Counted from the stretch's first letter, positions 36,426 through 47,735 are shown. The stretch is DNA of 64,000 nucleotides from Cognatiyoonia koreensis (GCF_900109295.1 NZ_FOIZ01000001.1:310001-374000); one strand, 5' to 3'. Notes: a model not told the origin generated them from the letters alone. Numbers and translations are program-made.

Positions 36426-37292
36426 TCATTCGGCGGCGACAAAGATCCCGTCGATCAGCGTGTCCTGATCTTCCAGCGGTTCAACGATGCTGCCATGAAA
36501 CTGCCCACCGACTTCGGCGGCATTTGGCCCGAAGAATCGCCCTTCGTAGATTGTATCATTCGTTTCGATGACGCCGCCGTCGAACGACAGGACGAACGTT
36601 CCTTCAAAACCGTTTTCGTTGATTTCCGCGTCATCGAACGAAACAGTCAAGTCCTGGAAATTGAAATCTGCGACCCCGAGTTCGTCGTCACGGATGATGC
36701 CACCGCCGCTGACGGACGCATCATCGAAATCGACGATCAGATTGATTGTCCCTTGGCCGAACGCGTCATCAAAGCCACGCCGCAAGGTCAGGTCTGAGCG
36801 CCCGAAGTAGATCGCCGTGCCGTCACGCGCTCCGACTTCTGCGGGATTTGTATCATAGCCCGCGACGAAACCGCCCAAGTTGAAATCGCCGTCCACTGCA
36901 GCAAAGACCCGCAGCGCGACGACATTTTCGCCTACAGGTAGGGCCGTAAAGAGGTTGATGAAATCGTCATCCACTTCATACGTCGTCCTGTTCGTGGGCG
37001 AGCGTTCAAGCGTGTAGGTTTCACCGTCGATCGTCAGGGTGACAGGGCCTTCGCCGACCGTTCCGCTGAGCGTGATGTCGCCTGTGCGTTCTTGCGTTGC
37101 TGTCTGATCGGATGTGATCCGGATGCGTTGCGGGTTTGTCAGCGTATAATCGTAGTCGCCCGCAATTTCGGTGTCTGCCGTTGCGAATCCGGCAGCAGAG
37201 ATCGGCCGCGTGTCAAAGCCTTGCCCGCTGCTCCCGCCGCATGCTGATAACAAGACAAAACAGGGCAGGGCGAAGCTGGCAGAATATCGCAT
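36426..37292 (-). CDS. Outer-membrane lipoprotein with a TbpB-like barrel
   Basis: About 288 residues. The signal peptide ends in the lipobox LLSAC (Cys near 18), so the mature protein is lipid-anchored. The C-terminal part has repeated beta strands and the segment YEGRFFGPNAAEVGGQFHGSI, which is the signature of the handle/barrel domains of transferrin-binding protein B and related Slam-dependent lipoproteins. Acidic residues are abundant (FDDA, DDDF). ATG 37292 with CGGAG 7 nt upstream. No TbpA-like receptor or Slam gene is present, so the ligand is unknown. Confidence 0.75.
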   Translation of the reverse strand: MRYSASFALPCFVLLSACGGSSGQGFDTRPISAAGFATADTEIAGDYDYTLTNPQRIRITSDQTATQERTGDITLSGTVGEGPVTLTIDGETYTLERSPTNRTTYEVDDDFINLFTALPVGENVVALRVFAAVDGDFNLGGFVAGYDTNPAEVGARDGTAIYFGRSDLTLRRGFDDAFGQGTINLIVDFDDASVSGGGIIRDDELGVADFNFQDLTVSFDDAEINENGFEGTFVLSFDGGVIETNDTIYEGRFFGPNAAEVGGQFHGSIVEPLEDQDTLIDGIFVAAE

Positions 37293-37406
37293 GGGGATCT
37301 CCGGTAAGGCAGCGTGGAGGGTCACGTTAACAGCGTTTCACCCAATTCCAAGCTGCATGGCAATTTCCCGCTTGTCCTTCCGCACCAGACGCTGAAAATT
37401 GCGATC

Positions 37407-38075
37407 ATGGCAAATGTTGCAAGGGAATCCGCGCTTTACGCGCCGGTCAAGGCCTACCTGACCCGTCAGGGCTATGCTGTGAAAGGTGAGGTGGGCAAGG
37501 TCGACGTGGTCGCCCGAAAAGGGGACGAGACCGTTCTGGTCGAGTTGAAGCTGTCCTTTTCCCTGACCCTGTTTCATCAGGGGATCGACAGGTTGTCCTT
37601 GTCAGACAGTGTTTATTTGGCGGTTGAACACAAAACCGGCAAACCCTTTGCCCGCGCCTTGAAGGATAACGTCAAGATCGCCCGCCGTTTGGGGCTGGGT
37701 GTCATGACCGTGCGGTTGCGTGACGGTTTTGTCGAGGTGCATGCGGACCCCGGTCCTTATGCGCCGCGCAAGTCCAAGAAAAAGCAGGCGCAGTTGCGTA
37801 AGGCGTTCGATCGTCTGGACGGTGACCCGAACGCAGGTGGTGCGACCCGCCACGGGATTGTCACCGGTTACCGGCAGGACGCGTTGAAATGCGCGCGCTT
37901 TCTGGCGGTGCATGGCCCGTCAAAAGGCGCAAAGGTCAAGGACTGGGCCGAGGTTCCCACCGCGACGACCATCATGCGCAACGATCACTATGGCTGGTTC
38001 CGCCGTGTGTCACTTGGCGTGTACGATCTGACGGATGCGGGCCGCAAAGGGCTCGCGGATTGGGGCGACGTCTAG
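37407..38075 (+). CDS. DUF2161 (PD-(D/E)XK nuclease-like) protein
   Basis: About 222 residues. The N-terminal half has the nuclease-like pattern GYAVKGEVGKVDVVARKGDETVLVELKLSFS, in which D and ELK form the PD-(D/E)XK core. A basic segment follows (APRKSKKKQAQLRK), and a C-terminal winged-helix-like part ends in TTIMRNDHYGWFRRVSLGVYDLTDAG. This matches DUF2161, a family of putative phosphodiesterases. Start is ATG 37407. It is convergent with the next gene and its stop codon abuts it. Confidence 0.82.
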   Translation: MANVARESALYAPVKAYLTRQGYAVKGEVGKVDVVARKGDETVLVELKLSFSLTLFHQGIDRLSLSDSVYLAVEHKTGKPFARALKDNVKIARRLGLGVMTVRLRDGFVEVHADPGPYAPRKSKKKQAQLRKAFDRLDGDPNAGGATRHGIVTGYRQDALKCARFLAVHGPSKGAKVKDWAEVPTATTIMRNDHYGWFRRVSLGVYDLTDAGRKGLADWGDV

Positions 38076-38404
38076 GGCTGGTCGCAAAGCGCCTTGCGGA
38101 TACCGACAATCGCTGCGCGCGGGACAGCGGATGCGTCCAGATACAAATCTTCGACCGACAGCCATTTCGAATTCTCGGGGGTGCCGCAATCGACATAAAG
38201 CGTGCCTTTGAAATCGCCGAGCTTTCCATCGCCGATCACTGTCGCGGTGCGAATGCCGGCGGCATAGAAGATTTCGTCGTCGATCAGCCAGCTTTGCGTA
38301 TAGACGCCGCCAACCGGATCGACATGGATCAAGGTTGGCGTTTCGCCATGTGCACCCGTCGCTGAAAGCACGCACAAAAGTCCGGTTGTGACCCGTAAAA
38401 GCAT
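38072..38404 (-). CDS. Small secreted hypothetical protein
   Basis: About 110 residues with a signal peptide (LLRVTTGLLCVLSATGAHGE). The mature part has two Cys residues (YVDCGTPENSKW; KALCDQP), possibly disulfide-bonded. No family recognised. GGGGGCG lies 5 nt before ATG 38404. It follows the TraB/GumN gene by 13 nt, so the two are one operon. Confidence 0.7.
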   Translation of the reverse strand: MLLRVTTGLLCVLSATGAHGETPTLIHVDPVGGVYTQSWLIDDEIFYAAGIRTATVIGDGKLGDFKGTLYVDCGTPENSKWLSVEDLYLDASAVPRAAIVGIRKALCDQP

Positions 38405-38417
38405 TGTCGCCCCCGGA

Positions 38418-39407
38418 TCAGCGCAAGGGCGTGACGGTCCAGCCGTCTTGGGCAAGCAGGTTAAGCAGACCTTGTTCGCCCGGCAAATGAGCCGCGCCGA
38501 CAGCAAGAACCACATCCGAATGCGCAAGCGCGGCGGTCGTGATTTCAGGGATCCATGCCAGATTGCGCTGTGTCAGGATCAGGTCTTCGGTTTCCGCAAA
38601 AAGTTCGCGCCCGCGTTCCGGGTCCAGTCCGGGCACATAGTTGACCGCGATCCGTGATGCTTCCCAGATTTCGGCCACATTTTCAGAGAAATACGCATCG
38701 AGCATGCTGACGAACATCTCGCTTTGCAGATCCGGTGCCATCAAGCCGAGTTGCAACATTTCAAGTTGTTCCGCAGCACTGCCCGCCTGCATCACATCAA
38801 GCAGCGTTGTCCATGGTTCAACGGCCTGCATCGGAACATCTGCCGCGGCGGCCGCTTCCATCAGCATGTGATCCAGACCCCGGCGGCCTGCGACGATGTC
38901 GGGCATCGCGCAGGGCGGGATGGCGAGGGCGAGCGACAGGTACCAAGGCTGCATCTTGGCGGCCATGAACGGCGGAATTTGCCGCGCAGAGGAGGCTTCG
39001 CTGAGCGCTTGCCATGTGTCTTCATCGAGTTGTTCGGGCAGCGTTGGCCCGTCAGTGATGAAGACCATTTCGGGATTGTTGGCGATGGCCGATTGCATTT
39101 CGGCCTCTTCCTTGGCTGTGGCTTCAACCAGAAGGATGTCGGCCCCCTGCACGAGTGGTGTCAGTTCCGCGACAAGCGGTGCCAGACGCGGATCGTAGAT
39201 GTGCATTGTCCCGATGATTGTGACCTGCATCTTTTCGCGGCTTGCCTGCCAGAGCAGGCCGCTGGGGAATGGCGTGGCCGCAACTGTCGTTTCGATCTGT
39301 GTCCGTTCCGTGTCAGTCAGCCGGTCCATGAAGGCGGGGCCGCCGCAATCTGCAAATGCGGGTAGGGAGGCGAGTGAAAATGCGGCGGCAAGGCAAGAAC
39401 GAAACAT
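38418..39407 (-). CDS. TraB/GumN family protein
   Basis: About 329 residues with a signal peptide (SCLAAAFSLASLPAFAD). The family motifs are IIGTMHIYDPR near residue 65 and, at the end, VLAVGAAHLPGEQGLLNLLAQDGWTVTPL, the two GxxH-type sites proposed to coordinate a metal in the Tiki/TraB/GumN clan of metalloproteases. Envelope-located; substrate unknown. ATG 39407 is preferred over an upstream TTG. Confidence 0.87.
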   Translation of the reverse strand: MFRSCLAAAFSLASLPAFADCGGPAFMDRLTDTERTQIETTVAATPFPSGLLWQASREKMQVTIIGTMHIYDPRLAPLVAELTPLVQGADILLVEATAKEEAEMQSAIANNPEMVFITDGPTLPEQLDEDTWQALSEASSARQIPPFMAAKMQPWYLSLALAIPPCAMPDIVAGRRGLDHMLMEAAAAADVPMQAVEPWTTLLDVMQAGSAAEQLEMLQLGLMAPDLQSEMFVSMLDAYFSENVAEIWEASRIAVNYVPGLDPERGRELFAETEDLILTQRNLAWIPEITTAALAHSDVVLAVGAAHLPGEQGLLNLLAQDGWTVTPLR

Positions 39408-39440
39408 CAGCAATCCTGTATTGTTGGTGCCACCCGGGCC

Positions 39441-39746
39441 TTAGCCCGGATGGTTTTCAAGGATCATACGTTGGCCCAGTCTGATCAGCCAGCGCCCAAT
39501 CACATCACGCAAGCTTTTGTGCCGGGGTGCAGGTACGGCCCGCAGCATGACAGGGCGTGTATCTGGCATTTCGTCCTGCATCACATCTTCGACCAGATAG
39601 GTCGGGATAAACGGGTTCTCGACCAGATGGGACACGGTGATGGGCAAGACAACAGGTGCTGTGCGCCGCAGCCCGGTCGTGTGGCTGGCAGGATGAGGGA
39701 CGTGAACGACAGACCGGTGGTCTGTATGGAAAAATGGGGGATGCAT
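39441..39746 (-). CDS. Small hypothetical protein with C-terminal amphipathic helix
   Basis: A 101-residue frame starting MHPPFFHTDHRSVVHV. The C-terminus (HKSLRDVIGRWLIRLGQRMI) is an amphipathic basic helix somewhat like DUF1127-type tails. GGAG lies 7 nt before ATG 39746. No family is recognised. A 6-bp hairpin (39434-39449) spans its stop. Confidence 0.5.
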   Translation of the reverse strand: MHPPFFHTDHRSVVHVPHPASHTTGLRRTAPVVLPITVSHLVENPFIPTYLVEDVMQDEMPDTRPVMLRAVPAPRHKSLRDVIGRWLIRLGQRMILENHPG

Positions 39747-40011
39747 TGGAATGCTCCGCAAATAAGTGAATCGTGATGTCAGGACGTCGGGTGTTCGGGC
39801 TGATAGCGCCGAACATAACAATGCGCGGCTCTACCGGTTGGTGGGTAGGGTGTGCTCCATCGCTCGCATTGTTATCTCCTTTGATTCGCTTCGTTGCGTG
39901 ACTTTGGGTAACCCAAAGGTTGTCATTTCACCAAATGGTTTTTCGTGAATGGTGCTGATTTTGCGGGGTGATGCCGATTGAACGGCGGCAGGATCAGTGC
40001 GTTTTACCGCC

Positions 40012-40524
40012 CTAATGCGTGACCCCGTCGATCAGTTTGTCATCCAGCGCATCGCCGTGCAGTACCGATATGTCCCCTGTTGTTTCCAGCACGACCGCAC
40101 GCACCTGCGACAGGTCCAGAACGTTGGCTTCGCGCAGTTTTGCGATGACGTCGTCTTCGTGCACGCGGGCTTTCGCAAGCGCGTCGGGAAACATCTTTCC
40201 GTCTTTCATCAGCATGATCGGCGTGTTCTGCACCAGCTTTCGGAATGACCCTGACGATCTGCGCAACAGAGCAACAAGATATTGGACACCCAGAAGCGCC
40301 CCGATCCCGAGGGATGCTTGAGCGAATGCAGACCAGGACGATGCCTGACTTGCCCCCGCCAGAAGCGAGCCGATCGCAACGGTGATCACAAAATCGAAGG
40401 CGGTCATTTTCGAGAATGCGCGCAACCCGACGATGCGCACGAACAGAATGACCCAGCAGACCCCCACCGACGACAGCAGCATGGCGCGCGCGATGGTATC
40501 GAGTGTGGTGCTTTCGAAGAACAT
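40012..40524 (-). CDS. DUF421 (YetF-type) membrane protein
   Basis: A 170-residue protein with three N-terminal membrane helices (AMLLSSVGVCWVILFVRIVGLR; FDFVITVAIGSLLAG; SLGIGALLGVQYLVALL) and a cytoplasmic domain containing the family motif NTPIMLMKDGKMFPDALAKARVHEDDVIAKLRE. DUF421 proteins are widespread and poorly characterised. It follows the DUF998 gene after 1 nt and is probably co-transcribed with it. Confidence 0.88.
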   Translation of the reverse strand: MFFESTTLDTIARAMLLSSVGVCWVILFVRIVGLRAFSKMTAFDFVITVAIGSLLAGASQASSWSAFAQASLGIGALLGVQYLVALLRRSSGSFRKLVQNTPIMLMKDGKMFPDALAKARVHEDDVIAKLREANVLDLSQVRAVVLETTGDISVLHGDALDDKLIDGVTH

Positions 40525-40525
40525 C

Positions 40526-41173
40526 CTATGTCGTCTTCGCGCGGATCAGGTTGCCGCGCCGGATGAAAAGATGCGCCAGCGTCAGAACGACAGCGATGGC
40601 GATCAGCCCCAGGTAGCGTTCGTAAATGCCGTCATACGCCGTCGGCAGGATGAAAAAGATCGGTGCTGACAAGATCCACAGCGCGGACATGCCGGTCAGC
40701 AGACGTCCGTATGTCGTCGAAACGCGGTTCGTGCCCTTGGCCATCAGCCACGGGATGACTGACATCAGGACGCCCAGTCCGTAGACAAGATAGATGTGGA
40801 TCACCACGCCCTCGGAATCATTGTCGCCGTATTCATTGCGCGCCCCGACGAGGAAGACGATGAGGCCAAGGATCGCGAGGCACACCAGACCAACGCTCCA
40901 CCGCCATCCGCCGAGATGTTCATGCGCTGCAATCAACGCGACAGAAATGAGCGAGGCCGAGAAAGCGTACAGCCCGATGTCCACGATAAATTCATACTCG
41001 CCCGCCCCGAGATCGCTGATCGTATCCGCAATCCAGTCGTGATTGGGGACAACCGCGTCGGCGATGAAAATGCTTGCGATAAAGGCGGCACAGCCGAAAA
41101 CCGCATACCACCCGAGCACCAGCAGCAACCATGGCTGCGTGTTCAGCAGCGGGTCAGTTTTGTGGTCAGACAT
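40526..41173 (-). CDS. DUF998-type membrane protein
   Basis: About 215 residues with six predicted helices. The first helix and loop (WYAVFGCAAFIASIFIADAVVPNHDWIADTISDLGAGEYEFIVDIG) match DUF998, where the loop after the first helix holds the conserved D-x-x-S-D-L pattern. Start ATG 41173. Function unknown. It lies directly upstream of the DUF421 gene. Confidence 0.82.
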   Translation of the reverse strand: MSDHKTDPLLNTQPWLLLVLGWYAVFGCAAFIASIFIADAVVPNHDWIADTISDLGAGEYEFIVDIGLYAFSASLISVALIAAHEHLGGWRWSVGLVCLAILGLIVFLVGARNEYGDNDSEGVVIHIYLVYGLGVLMSVIPWLMAKGTNRVSTTYGRLLTGMSALWILSAPIFFILPTAYDGIYERYLGLIAIAVVLTLAHLFIRRGNLIRAKTT

Positions 41174-41340
41174 CAGGATTCTTGCGGTGCATGAAAGGAC
41201 AACTTGTCGCGTCAATTATTGTTCCGGATTTGCCGGTTTTGGCGTGGAGCTTGCGCGCGACCGGACAGGATCGTCAGTTCGCGCGAATTCTGCTCACAGA
41301 CCGGTTGACAGACGGAAACAGCTTCCTTACCTAACCTTCG

Positions 41341-41367
41341 TTATCACTCGCACCTGCTGAGTGCTAA
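41341..41367 (+). promoter_or_regulatory. CIRCE element upstream of groES
   Basis: TTATCACTC-N9-GAGTGCTAA, one mismatch from the canonical CIRCE inverted repeat, 34 bp before the groES ATG. It is the binding site of the HrcA repressor. A TTGACA at 41305-41310 may be the -35 box; the -10 is unclear. Confidence 0.93.
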
Positions 41368-41400
41368 CACCGGAGAAACTCGAACTGGAGAAGTTCTGAA

Positions 41401-41685
41401 ATGGCATTTACACCACTTCACGACCGCGTTCTCGTCCGCCGTATCGAAAGCGACGAGAAGACAACTGGCGGCCTTATCATTCCTGAAAGCGCCAAAGAAA
41501 AGCCTGCCGAGGGCGAGGTCATTGCATGCGGTGCTGGTGCACGCAAAGACAGCGGTGAGCTGATCGCGATGGACGTCAAGGCAGGCGACAAGGTTCTGTT
41601 CGGCAAATGGTCCGGCACAGAGGTGAAGATCGACGGCGAAGACCTTCTGATCATGAAAGAAAGCGACATTCTGGGTATTCTCTAA
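41401..41685 (+). CDS. groES: Co-chaperonin GroES
   Basis: A 94-residue Cpn10 that caps the GroEL ring. It reads [33 protein letters not shown] with the mobile loop TTGGLIIP, and ends [12 protein letters not shown]. Standard length. The CIRCE element lies upstream and groEL starts 61 nt downstream in the same operon. Confidence 0.98.
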   Translation: MAFTPLHDRVLVRRIESDEKTTGGLIIPESAKEKPAEGEVIACGAGARKDSGELIAMDVKAGDKVLFGKWSGTEVKIDGEDLLIMKESDILGIL

Positions 41686-41728
41686 GGGGCCGGATGTCGG
41701 CGGCTTATCCCCGCCATATGCAACATAA

Positions 41729-43390
<1,662 letters not shown>

Positions 43391-43430
43391 GCGAAATCGC
43401 GCTGCGATTTCTGCCGCAAGACGGCAAAGC

Positions 43431-43452
43431 AAAGGGGCCTTCGGGCCCCTTT
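43431..43452 (+). terminator. Intrinsic terminator of groES-groEL
   Basis: AAAGGGGCC-TTCG-GGCCCCTTT, a perfect 9-bp stem with a UUCG tetraloop and a T-rich tail. A second small hairpin (AAATCGC-GCT-GCGATTT, 43394-43410) lies between it and the groEL stop. Confidence 0.92.
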
Positions 43453-43540
43453 GTCATTTGTGGGCATGATGTCTTGTCACCTGCATCGCGCTCGCCTACC
43501 ACCGCAGCACTTTCGCTTGGAACATCAGGAACATGACAAG

Positions 43541-44026
43541 ATGGTAGTTGGCCCCGATTTCTGCCGCGACATGCGTGCGGTCGAGGAACCCGCCGTTGAC
43601 GCGTTGTTGCGCGCGGCGTTCGGCGGTGAGGCCGAGGTGCGTTTGGTTCATGCCTTGCGCAAAAGCGGCAAGATGATGGGCGAAATGGTCCTGCCTTACG
43701 AGGGCGGCGTCGTCGGCTATGCCGCCTTGTCGCAACTGACTGCGCCCAAAGGCTGGCTTGCACTCGCACCCGTGGCGATTGCCGATCACATGCGCGGACG
43801 CCGCAACGGGCAACGGATGGTCGGTCTGATCACCGAATGGGCGCGGATCACGCAGACCCCGATTGTCGTTGTTGGCCCCGTACAGTTTTATGAGCGCGCC
43901 GGATTTTCCCGCGCAAATGCGCAGGGGTTGGAGACACCCTATCCCCTTGAGCGGACCCTGATCGCCGGCGTTGAAGGCATTCCGGTGGAACGCCTGATCT
44001 ATCCAAACGCTTTCAAAGACCTGTGA
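43541..44026 (+). CDS. GNAT N-acetyltransferase
   Basis: About 161 residues. The acetyl-CoA binding loop reads LAPVAIADHMRGRRNGQRMVGLITEWAR near residue 80; the C-terminal part is VVVGPVQFYERAGFSRANAQG, the GNAT beta-bulge and final helix. Similar to YhbS-type enzymes. Substrate unknown. ATG 43541 with AGGA upstream. Confidence 0.85.
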   Translation: MVVGPDFCRDMRAVEEPAVDALLRAAFGGEAEVRLVHALRKSGKMMGEMVLPYEGGVVGYAALSQLTAPKGWLALAPVAIADHMRGRRNGQRMVGLITEWARITQTPIVVVGPVQFYERAGFSRANAQGLETPYPLERTLIAGVEGIPVERLIYPNAFKDL

Positions 44027-44068
44027 TCCTGCTTGCACGCATGCCGTAATCCGCGCAGGGGTGAGTGC

Positions 44069-44896
44069 ATGAGGATTTTCCTGCTGACCGCCCTGACCAT
44101 GACGGCATTTGCGTCGAATTCGCTTTTGAATCGCATTGCCGTGGCCAATTACGCGATGGACCCGATGGTTTTTGCGGTGATCCGCACGGCTGCGGGCGCG
44201 GCGATGCTGACGCTTTTGGTACTGGCTCGTCGCGGCGTGCCGCAATTCGGAGCGCGCCAGTTTGGCGGGGCGGTGTCGCTTGCGATCTATATGATCGGCT
44301 TTTCGTGGGCCTATCTTTCCCTTGGGGCCGGTCTGGGTGCGTTGATCCTGTTTGGCGTTTTGCAGGTCGTCATGTTCGGCTTTGCCGTCGTGAAAGGGCA
44401 GGACATTCCTGCCTTGCGTTGGGCGGGTGCTGTGATTGCATTGGTTGGTCTGGCGGTTCTACTTTGGCCGTCCGGAACAGATGCGGTTCCTGTGCTGGGG
44501 GCCCTGTCGATGGCGGCTGCAGGGATTGCCTGGGCGGCTTATACGTTGTTGGGCCAAAAAGGGCCTGACGCTGTTGCCGCATCTGCCGGAAATTTTGTGT
44601 TGTGCCTGCCGTTGGTGATCCTGCCACTTGGCGCGGGGTGGGGTGGTGTGCTGTCGGGTGGCGGCGTTGCGCTTGCCATCACCGCGGGGGCCGTCACATC
44701 GGGGCTGGGCTATGCGTTATGGTATCGGGTCTTGCCGAAGATCGCGACGACAACCGCCGCCGTGGCGCAGTTGAGCGTACCGGTGATCGCCGTTGCGGCC
44801 GGAGCCGTGTTTTTGGCCGAGCCCCTGACCATGCGCCTGATCGTTGCCGGCGGGCTGGTGCTGGGCGGGATCGGCATTTCGCTGGTGCGCAGATAG
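44069..44896 (+). CDS. EamA/DMT-family transporter
   Basis: About 275 residues with ten hydrophobic helices in two EamA repeats, the first beginning FLLTALTMTAFASNSLLNRIA and the second near residue 140 (GALSMAAAGIAWAAYTLLGQKG). Drug/metabolite exporter superfamily; substrate cannot be inferred. It follows the GNAT gene after 42 nt and may be co-transcribed with it. Confidence 0.88.
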   Translation: MRIFLLTALTMTAFASNSLLNRIAVANYAMDPMVFAVIRTAAGAAMLTLLVLARRGVPQFGARQFGGAVSLAIYMIGFSWAYLSLGAGLGALILFGVLQVVMFGFAVVKGQDIPALRWAGAVIALVGLAVLLWPSGTDAVPVLGALSMAAAGIAWAAYTLLGQKGPDAVAASAGNFVLCLPLVILPLGAGWGGVLSGGGVALAITAGAVTSGLGYALWYRVLPKIATTTAAVAQLSVPVIAVAAGAVFLAEPLTMRLIVAGGLVLGGIGISLVRR

Positions 44897-44906
44897 CCAA
44901 TGCGCG

Positions 44907-45350
44907 TCAGCGGACGATAGGTTCAAGCGCGTCATAGGTGATGTGGTCAGACGTGTCCCATGCAACGCTTGCCAGACTGTCCGGTTTGCAAGTCAGGGTG
45001 CGCAATTCATCGCGCGTGACCCAGCGGCGCTGTGTCACGATTCCTTCGGGATCGATCCACTGGTCAGACAAGGCACCGGACAGGATCGTGCAGCGAAAAT
45101 AGATATCCACTTGGTGAAACGTTCCGCCGGGGTCGTGAAATTCGTTGACCAGACATACTGCGCCGACCTCGACTGACAGACCTGTTTCTTCCATCACTTC
45201 GCGCGCGAGGTTGTCGGGCAGGCTGGCATGGGGTTCGACCCCGCCGCCGGGTGCGCACCACAGGTGCGATTTGCCTTTCCAGGCGTTCACAAGAAGCAGC
45301 TTGTTGTGATGGAGGATGATGGCGCGCGTGGCGAGACGGGGAGTCGGCAT
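44907..45350 (-). CDS. NUDIX hydrolase
   Basis: A 147-residue NUDIX-fold enzyme cleaving nucleoside diphosphate-linked compounds. The box is GGGVEPHASLPDNLAREVMEETG: the catalytic REVMEE part is intact, but the first conserved Glu is Ala (HAS instead of GES). This residue is not essential for catalysis in most members. Start ATG 45350. Convergent with the EamA gene. Confidence 0.86.
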   Translation of the reverse strand: MPTPRLATRAIILHHNKLLLVNAWKGKSHLWCAPGGGVEPHASLPDNLAREVMEETGLSVEVGAVCLVNEFHDPGGTFHQVDIYFRCTILSGALSDQWIDPEGIVTQRRWVTRDELRTLTCKPDSLASVAWDTSDHITYDALEPIVR

Positions 45351-45437
45351 GGGCGAAACCTGCGAGGTTCACCAAAAAAACGCAAGGTTACAAAAACCTG
45401 ACCTTCCGTTAATCGCATCCGGTGCTATCTAGGATGC

Positions 45438-46178
45438 ATGAAACGTTTCGCCATCATCGGAGTCTTCCTGTTGTCAGCTTGCGCAAGCACGCCTTCTGTC
45501 GCCGAAAACGAAGAATGTGTGGTGCTGCTGCACGGTCTGGCGCGGACAGAAATTTCATTCGCCCCGATGCAGCTTTATCTGGAAAGCGAGGGCTATAAGG
45601 TCATCAACTCTGGCTATCCATCTACGGATTTCACCATCGACCAGCTGGTGCGTGAAAATCTGCCGCAGGATGTGGCCGCATGCGGCGACCGGACCGTCAA
45701 TTTTGTCACCCATTCAATGGGTGGGATTTTGACCCGCGCCTGGCTGACCAACAATCGCCCCGACAAGATGGGCCGTGTTGTCATGCTTGGACCACCAAAC
45801 AACGGTTCCGAACTGGTTGACGTTTTCGGTGATTGGGAACCGTTTCAGTGGGTCAACGGCCCTGCGGGTCTGCAGCTTGGCACTGAAGAGGACAGCGTGC
45901 CGAACGAACTTGGCATGCCAGCCTATGAGGTCGGGATCATCGCGGGCAATCGCAGCCTGAATCCGGTTTATTCATCCGTGATCGACGGCCCGGATGACGG
46001 CAAGGTGTCTGTTGAAAGCACGAAACTTGACGGCATGACCGATCATCTGGTGCTGCCTGTCACCCATACCTTCATGATGAACAATCCGCTGGTCATGGCA
46101 CAGACCAAGGCATTCCTGCAGACCGGAAAATTCGACAAGTCGCTTAGCTTTTCGGATGTGATCTTTGGCGAGGAATAG
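45438..46178 (+). CDS. Lipase/PGAP1-like alpha/beta hydrolase lipoprotein
   Basis: A 246-residue lipoprotein (lipobox LLSAC, Cys16). The mature part starts the alpha/beta fold with [15 protein letters not shown] (oxyanion HG); the nucleophile elbow is THSMGG (Ser near 94), and His in [13 protein letters not shown] is the likely triad His. Resembles triacylglycerol-lipase/PGAP1-type acyl hydrolases seen in many Rhodobacteraceae. Outer- or inner-membrane anchored; substrate unknown. Confidence 0.85.
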   Translation: MKRFAIIGVFLLSACASTPSVAENEECVVLLHGLARTEISFAPMQLYLESEGYKVINSGYPSTDFTIDQLVRENLPQDVAACGDRTVNFVTHSMGGILTRAWLTNNRPDKMGRVVMLGPPNNGSELVDVFGDWEPFQWVNGPAGLQLGTEEDSVPNELGMPAYEVGIIAGNRSLNPVYSSVIDGPDDGKVSVESTKLDGMTDHLVLPVTHTFMMNNPLVMAQTKAFLQTGKFDKSLSFSDVIFGEE

Positions 46179-46180
46179 CG

Positions 46181-47251
46181 CTAGACCGGGCCTGTTACGC
46201 GGTTGACGTGGCCCATTTTGCGCCCCGGTTTCGCATCCGCCTTGCCATAGAGATGGATTGCCGCGCCGCTTTGCGCGATGTCCGGTATTTGTGCGATATC
46301 ATCGCCGATCAGGTTTTCCATTGTGACGTTCGCAAACCGTGTGCCATCGCCAAGCGGCCATCCGGCGATTGCCCTGATATGCTGTTCGAACTGGTCGATG
46401 GTGCAACCGTTCTGCGTCCAATGCCCTGAATTGTGTACACGCGGGGCGATTTCATTGACGATCAGGCCTTCGGCTGTGACGAAAAGCTCGACCCCCATGA
46501 CACCGACATAATCAAGTGCATTCAGGATTCTGGCGGCGATCAATACGGCGTCCGACGCCTGCCCGGCGGTCAGCTTTGCAGGGACCGTCGTGGTGGACAG
46601 GATACCACCGACGTGCACGTTCTCGCCCGGATCATAGCAGGCAATCGCGCCTTCGGGATTGCGGGCCGCGATGACCGACACCTCATGCGTGAAGCTGACG
46701 AAACCTTCAAGGATCGCAGGCGCACCCGCCATATCTGCCAGCGCATCCGCCGCATCCTGAGGTGATGACAGGCGCGCCTGTCCTTTGCCGTCATACCCCA
46801 TGCGCCGTGTTTTCAGGATCGCGGGTGTGCCGATTTTCGCGATGGCCGCGTCCAGCGATGCCGTATCACTGACGTCGGCGAAATGCGCGGTTTGCAGACC
46901 AAGCCCGCGCAGAAATTCTTTTTCCGTCAACCTGTCCTGACTGGTGGCCAACGCGCGCCGGTTCGGGTGGATCGGTTTTACAGCTTCAAGCGCATCGAGC
47001 GCCGATGTCGGGATGTTTTCGAATTCAAAGGTGATGACATCGACACTTTCTGCAAACCGTTTTAGCGCGTCGGTATCGTCATAGCCCGCTTTCATGTGAA
47101 AGTTGGCGACATGACTTGCCGGGCAATCGCCTGCGGGTTCGAAGATACATGTCTTGAATCCAAGCCGTGCCGCCGCAACCGACAGCATGCGACCAAGCTG
47201 GCCGCCACCAAGAATACCGATCGTTGCCCCTGTCTTGAGCGATTCAGTCAT
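46181..47251 (-). CDS. purK: N5-carboxyaminoimidazole ribonucleotide synthase
   Basis: About 356 residues, an ATP-grasp enzyme converting AIR and bicarbonate to N5-CAIR in purine synthesis. It starts [22 protein letters not shown] and has the ATP-grasp segments [10 protein letters not shown] and [16 protein letters not shown], then [21 protein letters not shown] 47251 overlaps the end of purE by 8 nt, the usual purE-purK order. Alternative upstream starts exist but are inside purE. Confidence 0.95.
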   Translation of the reverse strand: MTESLKTGATIGILGGGQLGRMLSVAAARLGFKTCIFEPAGDCPASHVANFHMKAGYDDTDALKRFAESVDVITFEFENIPTSALDALEAVKPIHPNRRALATSQDRLTEKEFLRGLGLQTAHFADVSDTASLDAAIAKIGTPAILKTRRMGYDGKGQARLSSPQDAADALADMAGAPAILEGFVSFTHEVSVIAARNPEGAIACYDPGENVHVGGILSTTTVPAKLTAGQASDAVLIAARILNALDYVGVMGVELFVTAEGLIVNEIAPRVHNSGHWTQNGCTIDQFEQHIRAIAGWPLGDGTRFANVTMENLIGDDIAQIPDIAQSGAAIHLYGKADAKPGRKMGHVNRVTGPV

Positions 47252-47735
47252 CACTGGGTTCATCCGGGATGGAGGCCGACAGCGCGGCGCGCCAGTCTTC
47301 AAGCCGCTGGGCGAGTGCAGGGTCCTGCAGGGCGAGGATGCCGGCAGCCATCAGCGCTGCATTTGCCGCACCGGCCGCACCGATTGCCATTGTTGCCACG
47401 GGAAACCCGCGCGGCATTTGCAGGATCGAATACAGGCTGTCGACACCAGACAAAGCTTTGGTCTGGACGGGGACGCCGATCACTGGCACGCGCGTTTTCG
47501 ACGCCATCATGCCCGGCAGATGCGCGGCACCGCCGGCACCGGCGATGATGACCTGCAATCCACGATCCACAGCCGTTTTCCCATAGTCCCAAAGGCGGTC
47601 GGGTGTGCGGTGGGCAGAGACGATCTTTTTCTCGTAAGAAATGTCAAGATCATCAAGCAAAGCGGCCGCTTCGCGCATGGTGGCCCAGTCGGATTGACTG
47701 CCCATGATAATGCCGACGGGTGGTTGGGTCATCAA
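47244..47735 (-). CDS. purE: N5-carboxyaminoimidazole ribonucleotide mutase
   Basis: A 163-residue PurE class I enzyme moving the carboxyl group of N5-CAIR to form CAIR. Motifs: [14 protein letters not shown] (residues 7-20), [12 protein letters not shown] and [17 protein letters not shown]. Standard length. It precedes purK in a two-gene operon. Confidence 0.97.
   Translation of the reverse strand: MMTQPPVGIIMGSQSDWATMREAAALLDDLDISYEKKIVSAHRTPDRLWDYGKTAVDRGLQVIIAGAGGAAHLPGMMASKTRVPVIGVPVQTKALSGVDSLYSILQMPRGFPVATMAIGAAGAANAALMAAGILALQDPALAQRLEDWRAALSASIPDEPSDD

Noticed and set aside
39902..39918. CTTTGGG-TAA-CCCAAAG hairpin
   Set aside because: Short stem in a gene-free gap with no T-run and no clear link to a gene end; may be chance.
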